Source: Sambucus nigra (Eukaryota > Streptophyta > Magnoliopsida > Dipsacales > Adoxaceae). Taken from it: DNA of 64,000 bases. Made by a program: the position numbers and the translations under genes. The stretch lies in NCBI GenBank assembly GCA_949130495.1, contig OX422210.1, forward strand, positions 637,508,585-637,572,584, given 5' to 3'. A model generated the notes under the pieces. The model saw only the letters and a program-made list of their open reading frames with translations. It was not told where the DNA came from and did not search any database. Positions 1 to 11,361 of this stretch are shown in pieces; the stretch's first letter is position 1; every line of letters begins with the position of its first letter.

Positions 1-49
1 CCATTTCATATTTGATAATTCGGATTTTTTATGTATGTACCGGCATAGA

Positions 50-1143
50 CATAGGGGGAGATTTGTAAGGATATTTTTCTCATGTTCAACTTGTTTCATT
101 TGTGTATGTCGTACGCCGTTACATTTGGCACGTCACCTCAAGATCTCGCTCGACGGCCTCAATCCGAATTCCGGGAATCAAGCATTTATTATCTCCATCA
201 TGTGTCCCTCATGTGCCTCAACGACTTCACGTTCCATGATTTTTGGCTCGTAATGCAAGTGGTACGCAAGAGAAGTCAAAACAGTGCAACAAAGCTTTAT
301 AGGGAAGTTCAAGGGCAATTTGGTAATTTTATAGCCACCGTCCGGAGGACCGGCCAACTGGAAAGTTGAAGAGCTTGCCGCAACAAAGATACTGGAAGAA
401 TCGACACCTCAATCCGAGCTACGGTGGACAAGTAATGGCCTCTTGAAAATGGAGATAATTCCAAGAAAAACCTTGGAAATTTTACTAAGTGTTGAAAGCA
501 CTTTTTCCAGCGGATTTCCCCGAACCCAGCCCGAACCGATTCGGGGGGGGAACTGGTTCGCAGGGTACCCGAACCGATTCGAGGTCCCTGTACGCTGGAT
601 AGAGTTTCAGAGTTTTTATTTTGTGAAACTCTTCATTTGTTTTCCTATTTAAACCAACTTCGGGGGAGCTATTTTGCAAGACTTTGGAAGATGTTTTTGA
701 GAGTCCAAATACCTCTAGTCTTCATCTCTTTTGAGTACCAAGACTCATGTTTTGATTCACACAATTGCCATACCTTTGTGAATCTTTTTGGTAACCCAAG
801 AACACAACCTTGTGTTTGTTCAAACCTTTGTGGGGAGATCTTTGCAACCGAGGGCTGCTTGTCATTGCTGAGGGAGTCTCTATAAAGTGGTATGGCTGCG
901 TGTCATTGAGGAGAGCTATGGTTCTTTCTTTGTTGTTTGGGCTACGAGTCCTTGGAGGGTGCTGCGTGTATTCTCTTGCTGAGTTCAAGATTGCGTGTCT
1001 TTGTGGGTTGGCTGCGTGTTGATCCATTGCAGATTTCTCTATGTAATTGTAAGTTGCGATTTGTATATTCATAGTGAAATAAAGGTTTTACCCGAAAGGT
1101 TTTTTTTCCTGAAATTTGTGTCTCAGCATATTTACTGCGTCGC
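50..1143 (+). mobile_element. 3' LTR of a Copia-type retrotransposon, with polypurine tract
   Basis: The purine run ATAGGGGGAGATT at 51-63 resembles the polypurine tract next to the 3' LTR of plant Copia elements. The next bases are TGTAAGG (64 on), a usual TG start of an LTR. About 580 bp further is a TATA-like stretch (CCTATTTAAACC near 643) followed by a leader-like region, then AATAAAGG near 1078, which fits U3-R-U5 order. The element body would lie left of the window. A block at 515-585 has repeated GAACCGATTCG-like words. The right boundary is an estimate; no partner LTR or target duplication can be seen. Confidence 0.55.
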
Positions 1144-2007
1144 ATGATTTATATTTGATGGGATGATTTAGATGCATGTTTAAGGGTTGAATTTATTTGA
1201 TTTAAAAGTAGTCCCTAATTAAATAAGGGTTACTTGGAAACTTGCGAAATTTAATTTAAATCATTATCACACAGTCGCATATACGACTTTTCATCATTTA
1301 CTTTCCACCTATGTGAAACATATTTCACTCTATAGAGATTGGGCTCTTTGATCATTCACTTCACTTCTCTTATCTCAGATATAAATTTTTGAAAACCAAG
1401 TGTTTCTCATGCCCAACTGGTCACACAAAGAACAACAGTTTGTGATGGAACATTTCTACGTTGTGCTCACTCCTTATATTGGGTAATATTATTGTCTTAA
1501 GGGTACAGTTGTTAACTTACAAATTTTCACACCCTGCGCGATAAGTTCATTAACCGTAGTTCTAGTTTGAAGGTACGCAAATAAATTTTACAATTGGCAT
1601 TTTTTTGTTTCTCATTTCTTTGTTATTCACATATTAGTGGTTTGAACTATTTACACAGAGTTCCCTTGTCCAAGAATACCTTGATCTCTTGTACAGCCAA
1701 CAAGTAAGGATTGAAATTGAACTAAAATAACAATAAGGATATCTATGATGTTTTCCGATCATATGGTGCCAATTATGATATTAATAATTGTTTAACTGTG
1801 CCATCTATATTCAACTGTAGTAATTCAGAAGTGTTGATCAACCATTGTTTTTTATGTCTTTGATATAAGGTTCTTCATATCTGTGAAATTACAAAAGATG
1901 AGTATATATGTCTGGGATGGAACTGACACTACACCAGTTGCTATTCAAACGAAATGAGGGTTAGTTCTAATGATTTTTCATTATTTTTACAGGGGGACTT
2001 TGATATT
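1144..2007. other. AT-rich sequence without recognisable gene
   Basis: No exon, RNA gene or terminal repeat is recognised here. It lies between the Copia LTR and the poly(A)-binding-protein fragment. Part may be intron or flanking DNA belonging to that fragment, because a polypyrimidine stretch ending in TTTTACAG (about 1985-1992) looks like a splice acceptor. Confidence 0.4.
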
Positions 2008-2276
2008 GAATAGGCTCGAAGGTGCTCTATGTAGCCAAGGCACAAAAGAAAGTTGAGCGTGAACAAATTTTGCGTTCGCAGCTTGAGGACCGAAGAAAGG
2101 AGCAAATCTTGAAATACCAGGTAGTATAATTACCCACTTTCCTCCTCATAGCCTTTTAAATTATTCTTATATTTCATTTTCCTTATTTTAGTAAATGATG
2201 GTTCATTATTTAACTTTGGGTGTAGGCCTCAAACATATATGTCAAGAACACTGCTGATGATGTTACTGACCACGTT
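2008..2276 (+). pseudogene. Poly(A)-binding protein (PABP) gene fragment, two exons
   Basis: PABPs bind mRNA poly(A) tails through four RRM domains. 2016-2120 reads SKVLYVAKAQKKVEREQ and on to LKYQ, which matches the end of an RRM and the linker before the next RRM. A GT donor follows directly at 2121. After an intron of about 105 bp ending in TAG, 2226-2276 reads ASNIYVKNTADDVTD, the start of the next RRM (RNP2 region). Homology then stops abruptly. A stop lies just before the first block (2007-2009), consistent with a 1-bp loss. Only about 52 codons of a protein usually over 600 residues remain. Introns are retained, so this is a DNA-level fragment and not a retrocopy. It sits inside the degraded outer CACTA element. 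Confidence 0.8.
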
Positions 2277-2896
2277 GTTTCGTTGTCACTGGGTTGGTGA
2301 TTGCTGGAACACTCATCAACACTGTTTTGTTGTCACTGGGGTTGGTGATTGCTGTGGATGAGAAAGAACTCGTTGACTGAGCAGTGGTGCAGAGCGATAG
2401 ATGACTATACCAACCCAAGCCCCAATCGCGTCTACAAAAGCGGGGATGTGGTAGGTGTAGTAGGTCGGTGGTTGGAGCTTTTGAGGTGTCGACACAATTT
2501 CGCGAAAGTCAAAGGAAGACCGACACATTTATGCGTGAGTTTTGGATGTACAATTTTTGGAGACAATTTTTTTTAATGTACATAGTGGGTATATCTAACT
2601 ATAATACACGTAGTAGGTCATTATTTTTTGTGGATAATTACTGTAGATGATGGATATATTTATTTGTGTCCCACAATTTTTTTTATATGAACAAATGACT
2701 TGGTTTGGTGCATTTCAGGTGTATGTGACTTCAAATACAAAAAAAAAACAAGACTATTTTTATGTTATTATAAATTTTGATTTGTGTTAAAATTTATTTG
2801 TCGATTATGACATTAATATTGATTATTACTTTTTTTATTATATGTTTAATTTGTGATGAAATTTTTAATGACCTTTTTAAAATTTTGAAAAATGTT
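2277..2896 (+). mobile_element. Interior and subterminal part of an outer CACTA element
   Basis: 2455-2600 is closely similar to the reverse complement of 20950-21070, and 2690-2896 to the reverse complement of about 20600-20830. Both lie in another CACTA. The block ends at 2896 in the middle of the family's subterminal region, and its continuation is found at 20097. The outer element was therefore split by insertion of the 17.2-kb element. A short direct repeat of TTGTCACTGGG..GGTGATTGCTG occurs at about 2283-2306 and 2329-2353. The shared block can be read as RRRHNLAKAKGR in the other copy, but no protein family is recognised. Confidence 0.6.
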
Positions 2897-2909
2897 CACT
2901 ACAAGAAAA

Positions 2910-3729
2910 CCCCCTTTTTATGATGCTCAAAAAATTAATTTAAAGACATTTAATACAAAAATGTCATTTAAAGATTAATACTGTTATTAATGTGACATCT
3001 CTAATATAAAATGTCATTTTATATATATTAGTATTATTTTTCATGACACTTTAAATATAAAAATCGTATTTGGTCATAGATATTATGACTTCTTTTATAA
3101 TTTGTATAATAAATGTATATATTATGACATTTTTTCTCAAAATTTGTCCATCCTCGCGCGCCAATAAGAAAAAAAATGTGAAAGAGCCTCCCCATCGAAA
3201 TTTCCCCCCAACATCGGCCCTAGACAAATTAGGTACTCTTCTCTCTCTCTTAGTTAACCTATGTTATTCTTAGTGACATTCACATCTAGGTGATTATCAA
3301 TTTCTTCCATTTTGTTCTCTTTTGAATCATATATAGCGCTTTGTGAACATCATATACACCGTGTAAACCAAAATACGAGATCATTCATAAAGACAACCCT
3401 AACTTCGATTTGCCTATGATTTTCTTCTGTTAATTTTCACTACGACTAGGACTTCGTGTATAGGTATCGTTTAACTGGTAAAACATTTACATGGTTTGGA
3501 CTTATGGTATTTGTCTGGTAAAACATTTATCAGACTTAATTGTTGCATAATTAAAAACAGTCTTTTTTTCTCTTCTTTTTCCACATCGATAATTGATTAT
3601 ATTGTTTTCAATGGTTGTTTTACCTACTATGGCTCAATTTTGATGTGCTGGATAAAAGGTGGTATAGTAAAGTTATTCATCCCTAAGTGGGTAAATAGGT
3701 TCATTCCCCGAGCAATCATTAATCTCGAT
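2910..3729. other. Left subterminal region of the 17.2-kb CACTA
   Basis: The first 230 bp are full of GACATTT / AAATGTCAT words in both orientations. After about 3150 there is low-complexity DNA, including a short CT run at 3240-3250. No gene is seen. Confidence 0.5.
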
Positions 3730-4366
3730 TAGGCCTGTCAATGGGTCGGGTCTGGACCCGGACCCGACCCGAACCCGATCAGTATAATAGGGTCTGAGCA
3801 TATTTTTTTGGACCCGAGACCCGAAGACCCGAAGACCCGTTTATTAAACGGGTAGGGTCTGGATCTTATACAAGACCCGAACCCGAAGACCCGACCCGAA
3901 TTGTACATTATTATTTTGTATATATATACATATATACTATAAATTTATATATATTTATAAATATATCTTATCAATATAACATGTAAGTATTATATATAAA
4001 AATATATATTTATGTATAGAATAAATATAAGTAATATATGTTTTATTTATACTAATAATATTCTAGAATACATTACAAAATATTTTAATTTAAGATTAAA
4101 TAATAAAGAAAGGGGATAAAATAAAATAAATATTAAATAAATGTACATATTTGACCAGACCCGGACCCGAACCCGAGACCCGAAGACCCGAACGGATCCG
4201 GGTCTGGATCTAATATTGCAGACCCGATGAAGACCCGGACCCGGACCCGGACCCGGACCCGAACCCGAACCCGAACCCGAACCCGAACCCGAACCCGATG
4301 AAGACCCGATTACACGGATCTGGATCTCCCTAAACCCGACCCGTCTCCGACCCGTTGACAGGCCTA
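3730..4366. mobile_element. Non-autonomous hAT element with CCCGAA/CCCGGA minisatellite
   Basis: The ends are inverted repeats TAGGCCTGTCAATGGGTCGG and, at the right, the complement of TAGGCCTGTCAACGGGTCGG. They are flanked on both sides by the 8-bp duplication ATCTCGAT (3722-3729 and 4367-4374), which is diagnostic of the hAT superfamily. Both arms are rich in ACCCGA/ACCCGG hexamers, with an uninterrupted array at about 4228-4298. The core (3905-4155) is very AT-rich. No ORF for a transposase is present. Confidence 0.9.
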
Positions 4367-4694
4367 ATCTCGATCGTCTAAACCTTGTAACTCAATTTTT
4401 AAGTAGATGAAACCAAAGTTTGTTATCCATGAATGATTTGTTTTGCGTTACCCAAATATGTATGAGGTTGGACAGCTCATAGTTTGTTTCCATGTAAAAA
4501 AGAATTCGATCTCTAAATTGGAGAATGGAGAACGTTTATTTGATTGGTGATATGAAATAGGGTTTTAAGATTGTATATTCAACAATGTCGCCTTGGACAT
4601 TGGTCGAATTGGAAAAATGATACATTTATTCTTGTAATAAGTAATTGGTGTTTGGAAAAATGATAAACGTCTCGCCTTTATCGGTTACTCGTAA
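4367..4694. other. Unassigned sequence upstream of the myosin fragment
   Basis: No coding similarity is recognised. It may be captured 5' flank or intron of the myosin VIII gene. Confidence 0.35.
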
Positions 4695-5930
4695 ATGTTA
4701 GATTCCCTTTGGCAAAGGGACGATGAAGAAAAAGAAATGGACATGTCGCCGGCATTGCCGGCACGCCCAATTTTAAAGGCTCGTCGGCCTTCAGCAAAAA
4801 TCTCTTTGCCTAATAAGTTAGACATGGGTGATGGAGATGCCACAGTAGAGTGTTCAACTACGAATGGTCTTAGCAAAAAAAGAGGGTAAAGGATGGAGAG
4901 GTGGTAGTTTAGGGGCCATAATGGTTAAATAAATGCACCCTAGTGAATCCCCTTATGTTACGGAGTTGGAAGACAAAGGCATTTTACTAGAACCTTCTTC
5001 TTCTGCTTCATTGCCCAGGTTTAGGGAGTCTGATTGGAATGACAACATTGGTTATTTCACTAACAAGGTACATATCCTGCTTCAATATCAAGTGTTCCTC
5101 CTATTAATTTTTTGACTCGGTCGTTAGCTCTTCAATTGTATATTTGGAATAAGTGTTTTTGTTTAAGATGGATTCATTTAGTCAACAAACTATGTTTCAA
5201 AAACTAGTTTGGTGTCGGCTCCAAAATGGGGAGTGGGAATCAGGACATATACAATCAAGTTCAGGAGAAAAAGCATTTTTTTTTCCTTTATATGGGGGTG
5301 TGAGTTTATAAATTATGTCCATCATCTTCTTAAAGCTTGTAAATAATATGGAGCACTAATAATGTGATGTCAAAATAGGTTGTGACAGTGTCAACTGGAG
5401 AGCTCTTACCTATTAATCCGGATATCCTTGAGGGTGTGGATGATCTTTTACATCTTAGTTATTTGAATGAGCCATCAGTTCTTCATAACCTCCATTATAG
5501 ATATTCTCGGGATATAATTTATGTATATACGATTTTAATATCTTATTTGCATAAAGAAATGTCTTTATATTTCTGCTCCTTCAACTTATGCTTGTGTTTG
5601 CTTCCTTCAGAGTAAGTCTGGGCCTATTTTAATAGCAATCAATCCCTTCAAAGATGTCCAACTTTATGGAAATGATTTTTTCATAGCCTACAAGCAGAAG
5701 CTTTGTGACAGCCCTCATGTCTTTGTGACAGCCCTCATGTTTATGCTATAGCTGACACTGCATATAATGAGATGATGAGAGGTGAGGTAAACAAGACTTC
5801 AAAGAATTTGGAAAACGATTGTTTTTTTAGTTTTAGGTACTTCGTTACTAAAGTATCCATTCTCATTACTTTTGTTGTGATGACGGATCTTCCAGATGAC
5901 CTTAATCAATCCATCATTATAAGGTTACTT
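4695..5930 (+). pseudogene. Myosin VIII heavy-chain gene fragment (N-terminus to before the P-loop)
   Basis: Myosin VIII is a plant actin motor associated with plasmodesmata and the cell plate. Five exon blocks in order match its N-terminus. 4695-4886 carries PALPARPILKARRPSA; 4933-5067 ends RFRESDWNDNIGYF with a GT donor; 5201-5280 reads LVWCRLQNGEWESGHIQ, from the SH3-like domain. 5379-5522 reads [19 protein letters not shown] and [13 protein letters not shown]; 5611-5797 reads GPILIAINPF and QLYGNDF, the motor start. A 20-bp tandem duplication at about 5700-5739 breaks the frame. Near 5905 NQSIII is visible, but the following GESGAGKT P-loop is absent. Introns are kept. A normal protein exceeds 1100 residues, so this is a dead fragment captured at DNA level. 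Confidence 0.9.
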
Positions 5931-7154
5931 GTTATGTCTCTGTTTCATTATATGATGAGGAAGCTCCTGTATTGATACCATAGACTGTGTTCCTTTGGTG
6001 CTGACCTCCAACATTATTTCTTTAGATTTACTTTTCAATTTATAACATGATTAAGTGCTTAACTCTCCAAAATGTTATGAACTATACACACATTCACCCT
6101 TACATTATTTCTTTTGTCAGGAAAATCAAAAACTTTTTAATGCATTTTATTTTCGCCTATCATTAAATATTTGTCTGAAAAAAGGTGAGGCAACCAGGTG
6201 CAAAATCAGAGGGCAAGAAGCTAGCAAAGAGAAACGAGCGAAGTTCAGCTCAAGTTGTCAATGGTCCTTCCTCTTCACCCATCACCAAACAAACAGTGAG
6301 ATGAAACGAAAACCATCTAGCAAATGATAGTTCGCAAGGGTTTTATGGCCCTAGTATTGTCTTTGACCCTAAGGAACATGGAACAGGTAATCCATGGGCT
6401 CCTTCAATATGTAGAATTATAAATAATTAATCTGTAATGGTTGAAGTGTCTGCTTTTCCCCTTCTTGTAAATAATATGCCCCATGGATGACATGAGTTGC
6501 GTAGGGGAAAGAATTGGATGGATTATAAAGCAACTCTTTTTTCCCCTCAAGAAGGGAACCTTTCCCCTTCTGGATTTACAAGGAGAGGTCTAAGGTTATA
6601 TTTCAATGTTTTTTTGCCCCTGCTCCGGCTACGCAGCTGCTGTCGACCATCATGGAGTGGTCCAGTCTCAGAGAACTCGCTGTTGATTATTCTCTGACTT
6701 CGTTTCTCCATCTTTTTAATTTGATAGGAAAGATAACTTAATTTAACAGGGTCGTTTCTCCGTCCAGCCTCAGGGAATAGCGTGCATCTTTGTAGGGCAA
6801 GGCATTTTTTGGGTTCACATGTTGTGTACGACCTTTTTTTAATTCTCATCCTATTTCCTTACATTAATAAGGATGAGTAGTACTAAAATCATGGTCAATG
6901 GCCTAAGTAATTTTATTTCTCTATTACAGGGGACAAAATAAGATAAATACTTCTCATTCCTTCCTTTAGCCCATATTTTTGATCAAATAATGGAGACATA
7001 TTTCATCTACAGGGGTTCATCAATAGGATTTTGTTAAGGCATAAGATTAAAATTCATTACCCAATAGGTCTTCTTTCTATATAAGGGCCCAATCAATCTC
7101 TCTAAGCAACAATCTAGAAATGTTTTCAACTATTTTCTTGCTTCTAACATACAG
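5931..7154. other. No confident gene; one exon-like block
   Basis: At about 6190-6300 a plus-strand frame reads PGAKSEGKKLAKRNERSSAQ, with composition like a basic linker region of a real protein, but the family is not recognised. The rest is AT-rich. It could hold further captured exons of myosin or another gene. Confidence 0.35.
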
Positions 7155-7242
7155 GATGTCAGATATTTGATTGAGGACCTTCTGGTGTTGAAGCCAACTA
7201 TATTTTGTGGAGTTCCTAGACTTTATGACCGCATATGCACGG
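7155..7242 (+). pseudogene. Long-chain acyl-CoA synthetase (LACS) exon fragment
   Basis: LACS enzymes activate free fatty acids to acyl-CoA. One exon reads DVRYLIEDLLVLKPTIFCG then VPRLYDRICTG, matching the plant LACS segment in which the protein text usually runs LKPTIFCGVPRVYDRI. An AG acceptor (7153-7154) and a GT donor (7243-7244) bracket it exactly. Neighbouring LACS exons are not recognised, so only about 29 of some 660 residues are present. It lies on the same strand as the other captured fragments. Confidence 0.8.
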
Positions 7243-9065
7243 GTATAAAAATATATTGAAATACAAAACTAAAGTTCCTAGATCATTCACATATTTATTG
7301 AGGTATTAAACTCAGTTAGTATTATACCTCTTAACTCGGTTAATATTATACACTCATCATCCTAAAGAACTAGTTTTGCAAACAAAAAACATCTCCAAGT
7401 CAGAGCATAGAAGCCCCAACCTATCTGTCGACGACAAAGTCATTTGGGATCTGCGACTGTGAACACATGAGACAATACAAACAGTAGTCACAAACTAGAA
7501 AGATGGGTATAATTTGGGCGAACATATGGATGAATTGGAGGAGGTAATATATGCTTCTACATCAACACCATTTCTATTTCATTATCGACACAATTATATA
7601 CTGATATACACGTATACATATATACATGTTATACTAGTACGATCCTGCTTAAAAATGGTAAATTGTCTGATGTTTTGGCTGAACTTTATGTACTAATCAT
7701 TATTCCCCATCGATATTGTTCAAATTGAGCTTAGGTTAACATGTTATAGTAGGAAAATATATGCATGTATTTGTTAAATTGAAGCATTTGATAGCTAGTA
7801 ATTATTTGGCTTTGGTGATTTTTCTCAAGTATGATTTTGTTTGTTGTAATGGGTATGGGCAGTCACTGGTGAAAGAAAAGCAGATGCAGATGCCTCTTAT
7901 GCCATTACTTCACAAGTATGTTCAAGGTAAATTAAGTTACACATTGTTTTTCTCTTATGTTAAATGACTTTAATATATTTTTGGACTTATATCCTATGAA
8001 TCATGGACACTCTCCCAAAAGCCATGAGTCACGTGTCGTGTCGAAACACGTATTATGTGAGTGCTTCGACACGTTACTGACACACTGTGGATACGCTGGG
8101 ATATGTGATGATGATTCTGCTTTATTTATGATTTTTAATATTAAAGTGTATTTTAATTTTGTTTTGTATGGTCAGTTTTATTAATTTCATGTTAAGAATG
8201 CTCTAATAATATATTTTATAGAAACATATATTTCATTTCATTAATATATATATATATATATTATATACTTATCCTAGCGTGTCGCATCCTAGTTTTTGAA
8301 TGGGGAAATATTTATAATCTTTCCTGAAATCATTTTAACAATGCCTATATGATATGCAACTGACATCTTAAATACTATGTAGCTGTCTTTTTTATTTTTA
8401 TGATTTCATTTCATGTATGTTATGTAGGCATAGACCAAGGAACTAAAAACTCTTCAAGAATCTTATACACGGTGCATTCAAGAGAAGATGGATCAAGTGA
8501 AGAAAGTGTAATTACGTTAATTATTTTATGGTATGATTCACGTAATTACACCTTGGCGCACTTGATTACTAAAACACTTGTTGTAATTGATAAGCATGAT
8601 TTATTTCCCATTTCTTGTAATTCCACTTTCCAAGAATCAAATAGAGCACAATGACTTATGTTATAGTTCCATAATGCCAATATTATATATAATATATGAT
8701 ATTCTTTAACATTTTTCTATTGAATTTCCAGGAATGGACCCTAATCCGAACACTAGTAGTTATGTTGAGTTACATCTGCAACTACTGATTTTAGTCCTTC
8801 AAATATGCTATGAAAGGGGGTATTTGAACCTCAAAAGCTGATATTACGAATTGATTTGAGAGTCAGTGTATTGTTTTAGTCTAATTAATGATTTAATTTA
8901 GTTAGACCATCATCATAAGAGGTTTATAGTGGCATTATCATAGGATTGGTTAGAACAATATGAATATCAAGGATTTGTCTCTTTCCGTTCCCCCTTTTCA
9001 AGAGCCACGATTAATTGATTTTACAAAACTAAGGTTTAATCAAAACATTTGCCTATTTTCTTTTA
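7243..9065. other. AT-rich region with unidentified short exon-like blocks
   Basis: At 7860-7926 a frame reads VTGERKADADASYAIT before a possible GT donor. At 8429-8508 a frame reads TKELKTLQESYTRC and QEKMDQVKK, coiled-coil-like. Neither family is identified. A (TA)n run lies at about 8245-8262. 8015-8100 has repeated TCGACACG/CGTGTCG words. Otherwise nothing is recognised. Confidence 0.35.
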
Positions 9066-9359
9066 TCAAAATATAATGTCCTTGTTTGTTATTGTCCCCA
9101 TGTTAAGTTTCAGCATGAGAAATGAGCCATCTCCGATCATAATGTCATCACCACCATTGTAAGGCACATGCAATGGGAGATTTCTTAAGTCAGAGGTAAC
9201 ATGGTGGGAAGAACCACTTTCCAAGAGCCACGATGGATTGGTGGGAGTATTAGTAGCATAATGTTCTCTTAGTTGCCATGGAGAAGAAGGATTATTCATT
9301 GATGAATTGATGTTGGGAAGTTGAACTGAAACTAGGCGAAAGGAGTAACATTTTTTCAC
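9066..9359 (-). pseudogene. Ty1-Copia gag-pol fragment (protease region)
   Basis: The minus-strand frame carries WLLESGSSHHVTSDLRNL followed by DDIMIGDGS. This is the Copia protease region, in which the active-site text is usually DSGASHHVT and GDG follows. The catalytic aspartate is replaced (ESG). Only about 97 codons survive without a zinc knuckle or integrase. It is the only recognised fragment on the minus strand inside the 17.2-kb CACTA, consistent with an independent retroelement insertion. Confidence 0.75.
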
Positions 9360-9589
9360 AGTATGACCTTAAAAGTTAAATCCTGCAGATTTGACAGTAG
9401 CCAAGGTATGAACGAGAAGTACAATTTCCTTGAGATGAACTTGGTAAACCACTGATGGATAAAGAGTAGCAATTTGTAATATTAGGTGAGGGATGGCATG
9501 AAGTATTGTTGTTTCCTTAGTTTGTAAGGTTATGTTATTTTGTTAGTTTGTTTGGATCTTGATCTCAATTTTTACCTTATCTCTTAATG

Positions 9590-10370
9590 TTAATTACTTT
9601 AGTTGAATTGAGGCTAATATACTAGTACATTTTGATTTTCAAATTTTGATATTTATTTATTAATTTGTTCGGATCTGAATCTGAATACTCATTTAATAAT
9701 AAAGGCTAATCTATTACTATATTTTTATTTTTGAATTTGATATTCATTGGTTGATTTGTACGTGTTGATGTTCACTTATACTTTGGAATCTCATAATTTA
9801 ATTGCTTGAGCTGAATTAAGGCTAATTTACTACCACTACATTCTTATTACTCGAATCTGAATTTCATATTCATTTTATCCACGTTAATGTTCATTTCTAC
9901 GTTGGATATCACGATCTTATATGCTTGAGCTAAATTAAGGCTAATTTACTATATTGTTAATTTCAAATTTACTCTGAATCTCAGATGTAAAGCTAAATTT
10001 AGGTCGATTAACTTCTACATTCTTATTTGTTAATTAGTTTAGATTTGAATCTCAATTCTCCTTTTTTATCTGTGTCCAACTTCGTATCTTCTCTCAACTC
10101 TCTTAATCTTACCTTTTTAACTAAATTAAGGTTAATGTACTACAACACTCTGTATATTCTTCAGTTTTATAATATATATTAGTTTGTTCAGCATCCTCTC
10201 TGATTTTAATCTCAATTCTCAATTCGTTTTTATTTCCCTCTTCTTTTGAATCTATTGTTAGTACCCGATTTGATAAGGAAACTGATAGTCTCGTTGTTTT
10301 TCCTACTTCACCTGTTGTTATGTTGATTATCTAAATTAAGGCTTATTTTCTTTCTTTCGAATTTCATACT
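9590..10370 (+). repeat. Degenerate tandem repeat, about 100-120-bp period
   Basis: The phrase (T)TGAGCT(G/A)AATTAAGGCTAA followed by TTTACTA and then GAATCTGAAT / ATTCATATTC recurs at about 9605, 9702, 9812, 9926, 10110 and 10330 with variation. The copies are too diverged to fix a unit exactly. It occupies what appears to be an intron-like stretch before the MTHFR fragment. Confidence 0.5.
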
Positions 10371-10559
10371 CTATAAATTAATACCCAATGTGATGCATTA
10401 TGATTTAAATCTTTATTACCATATCATCTGATTTGAGGTGGAGGTGGAGAATGACAAAAGATAGTTAGCTTGTCTTGTCTGCTTAAATTATTATAAAGAT
10501 GTTTTGTTTGGTTTTTAATTAAGGTTCTGGTATTCTAATCATTGCGTTTTTGTTTGTAG

Positions 10560-10634
10560 GTGGAGCATATGCATTCAAAATATGGAGACTATTTTGGCAT
10601 AACCGTTGATGGTTATTGAGGTTGGCTCCCCCCC

Positions 10635-10666
<32 letters not shown>

Positions 10667-11053
10667 ACAATGCAAAATTGAATTCCAATTGAAAAAACTA
10701 ATGAACTTGCAATTTTAATATTTTCTCGTAGTTTTTCAATGCAAATAAGTGCATCAATATTTTTCTATTTGTGAAATGTACTTTTGGTATGGATAATGTT
10801 AATCTATCTAATACTCTAATGAGCAGTCATTTTAAGAAATAAATCCTGAACTGAAAGTAAGACGCCATAGTCCTTTAATTATTTCTTTAGTTTAGGGAGA
10901 TTCACTTTTGGGATGAATGTAACTATTGATCTCTGAATATACTCATTGTATTAACAGCAATAAATTTCTCGTCAGAGGAACTCCTGATGTCACCAGAGTA
11001 ATGGGTTGGCTACATTTGAAGGGTATGAAAGCGACCTTGTTTATTTCAAGAAG
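10560..11053 (+). pseudogene. Methylenetetrahydrofolate reductase (MTHFR) gene fragment
   Basis: MTHFR makes 5-methyl-THF for methionine synthesis. The exon at 10560-10620, preceded by an AG acceptor, reads HSKYGDYFGITVDGY, matching the plant MTHFR text around YGDYFGITVAGYPEAHPD. It then hits TGA where PE is expected. The next exon (about 10984-11053) begins with PDV and, after a frameshift, reads SNGLATFEGYESDLVYFKK before a GT donor. Plant MTHFR has GLATPE, SDLAYLKKK here. The intron between holds a poly-C/(CA)n tract. About 40 of some 590 codons remain. Confidence 0.85.
10628..10665 (+). repeat. Poly-C / (CA)n microsatellite
   Basis: About 24 consecutive C bases are followed by seven CA units. 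It lies in the intron of the MTHFR fragment. Length is likely unstable and may be affected by sequencing error. Confidence 0.9.
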
Positions 11054-11228
11054 GTATGCTAATTCCAAAATGACCATCAACTGAATTATAATATTTTCTC
11101 GTCAAATGATATATGTTGGTTCTACTGCACCATCTCTCCACCTTTAGAAAACATTCTTTGCTCATATAATTCTTGAGAAACACTCTTTCAACGTGATTAT
11201 CTAATTAAAGAAGATAGTGTTACTTTTC

Positions 11229-11361
11229 AGTTGGATACTACAGAGGGGAATACATTTTCCCGTCACAACAAAATGATTAAGCACCCTCATACTGTCATGG
11301 ATGTGGATTTTATAGAATTTGACGAGATCTTCAAGTTGGTAGATTCCAAGGGAATAAAGTA
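11229..11361 (+). other. Unassigned exon-like open frame
   Basis: An open frame with protein-like composition reads NKMIKHPHTVMDVDFIEFD and then EIFKLVDSKGIK. It begins just after a CAG and ends at AAG|TAAGCA, so the 3' boundary is not a standard donor. The family is not recognised and it does not resemble the next part of MTHFR. It could be another captured fragment. Confidence 0.4.

Noticed and set aside
1926..1940. CACTACACCAG as a possible CACTA end
   Set aside because: No subterminal repeats follow and no matching opposite end was found.
4228..4300. Regular repeats that could be mistaken for a CRISPR array
   Set aside because: They are a pure hexamer minisatellite without spacers, inside a plant hAT element.
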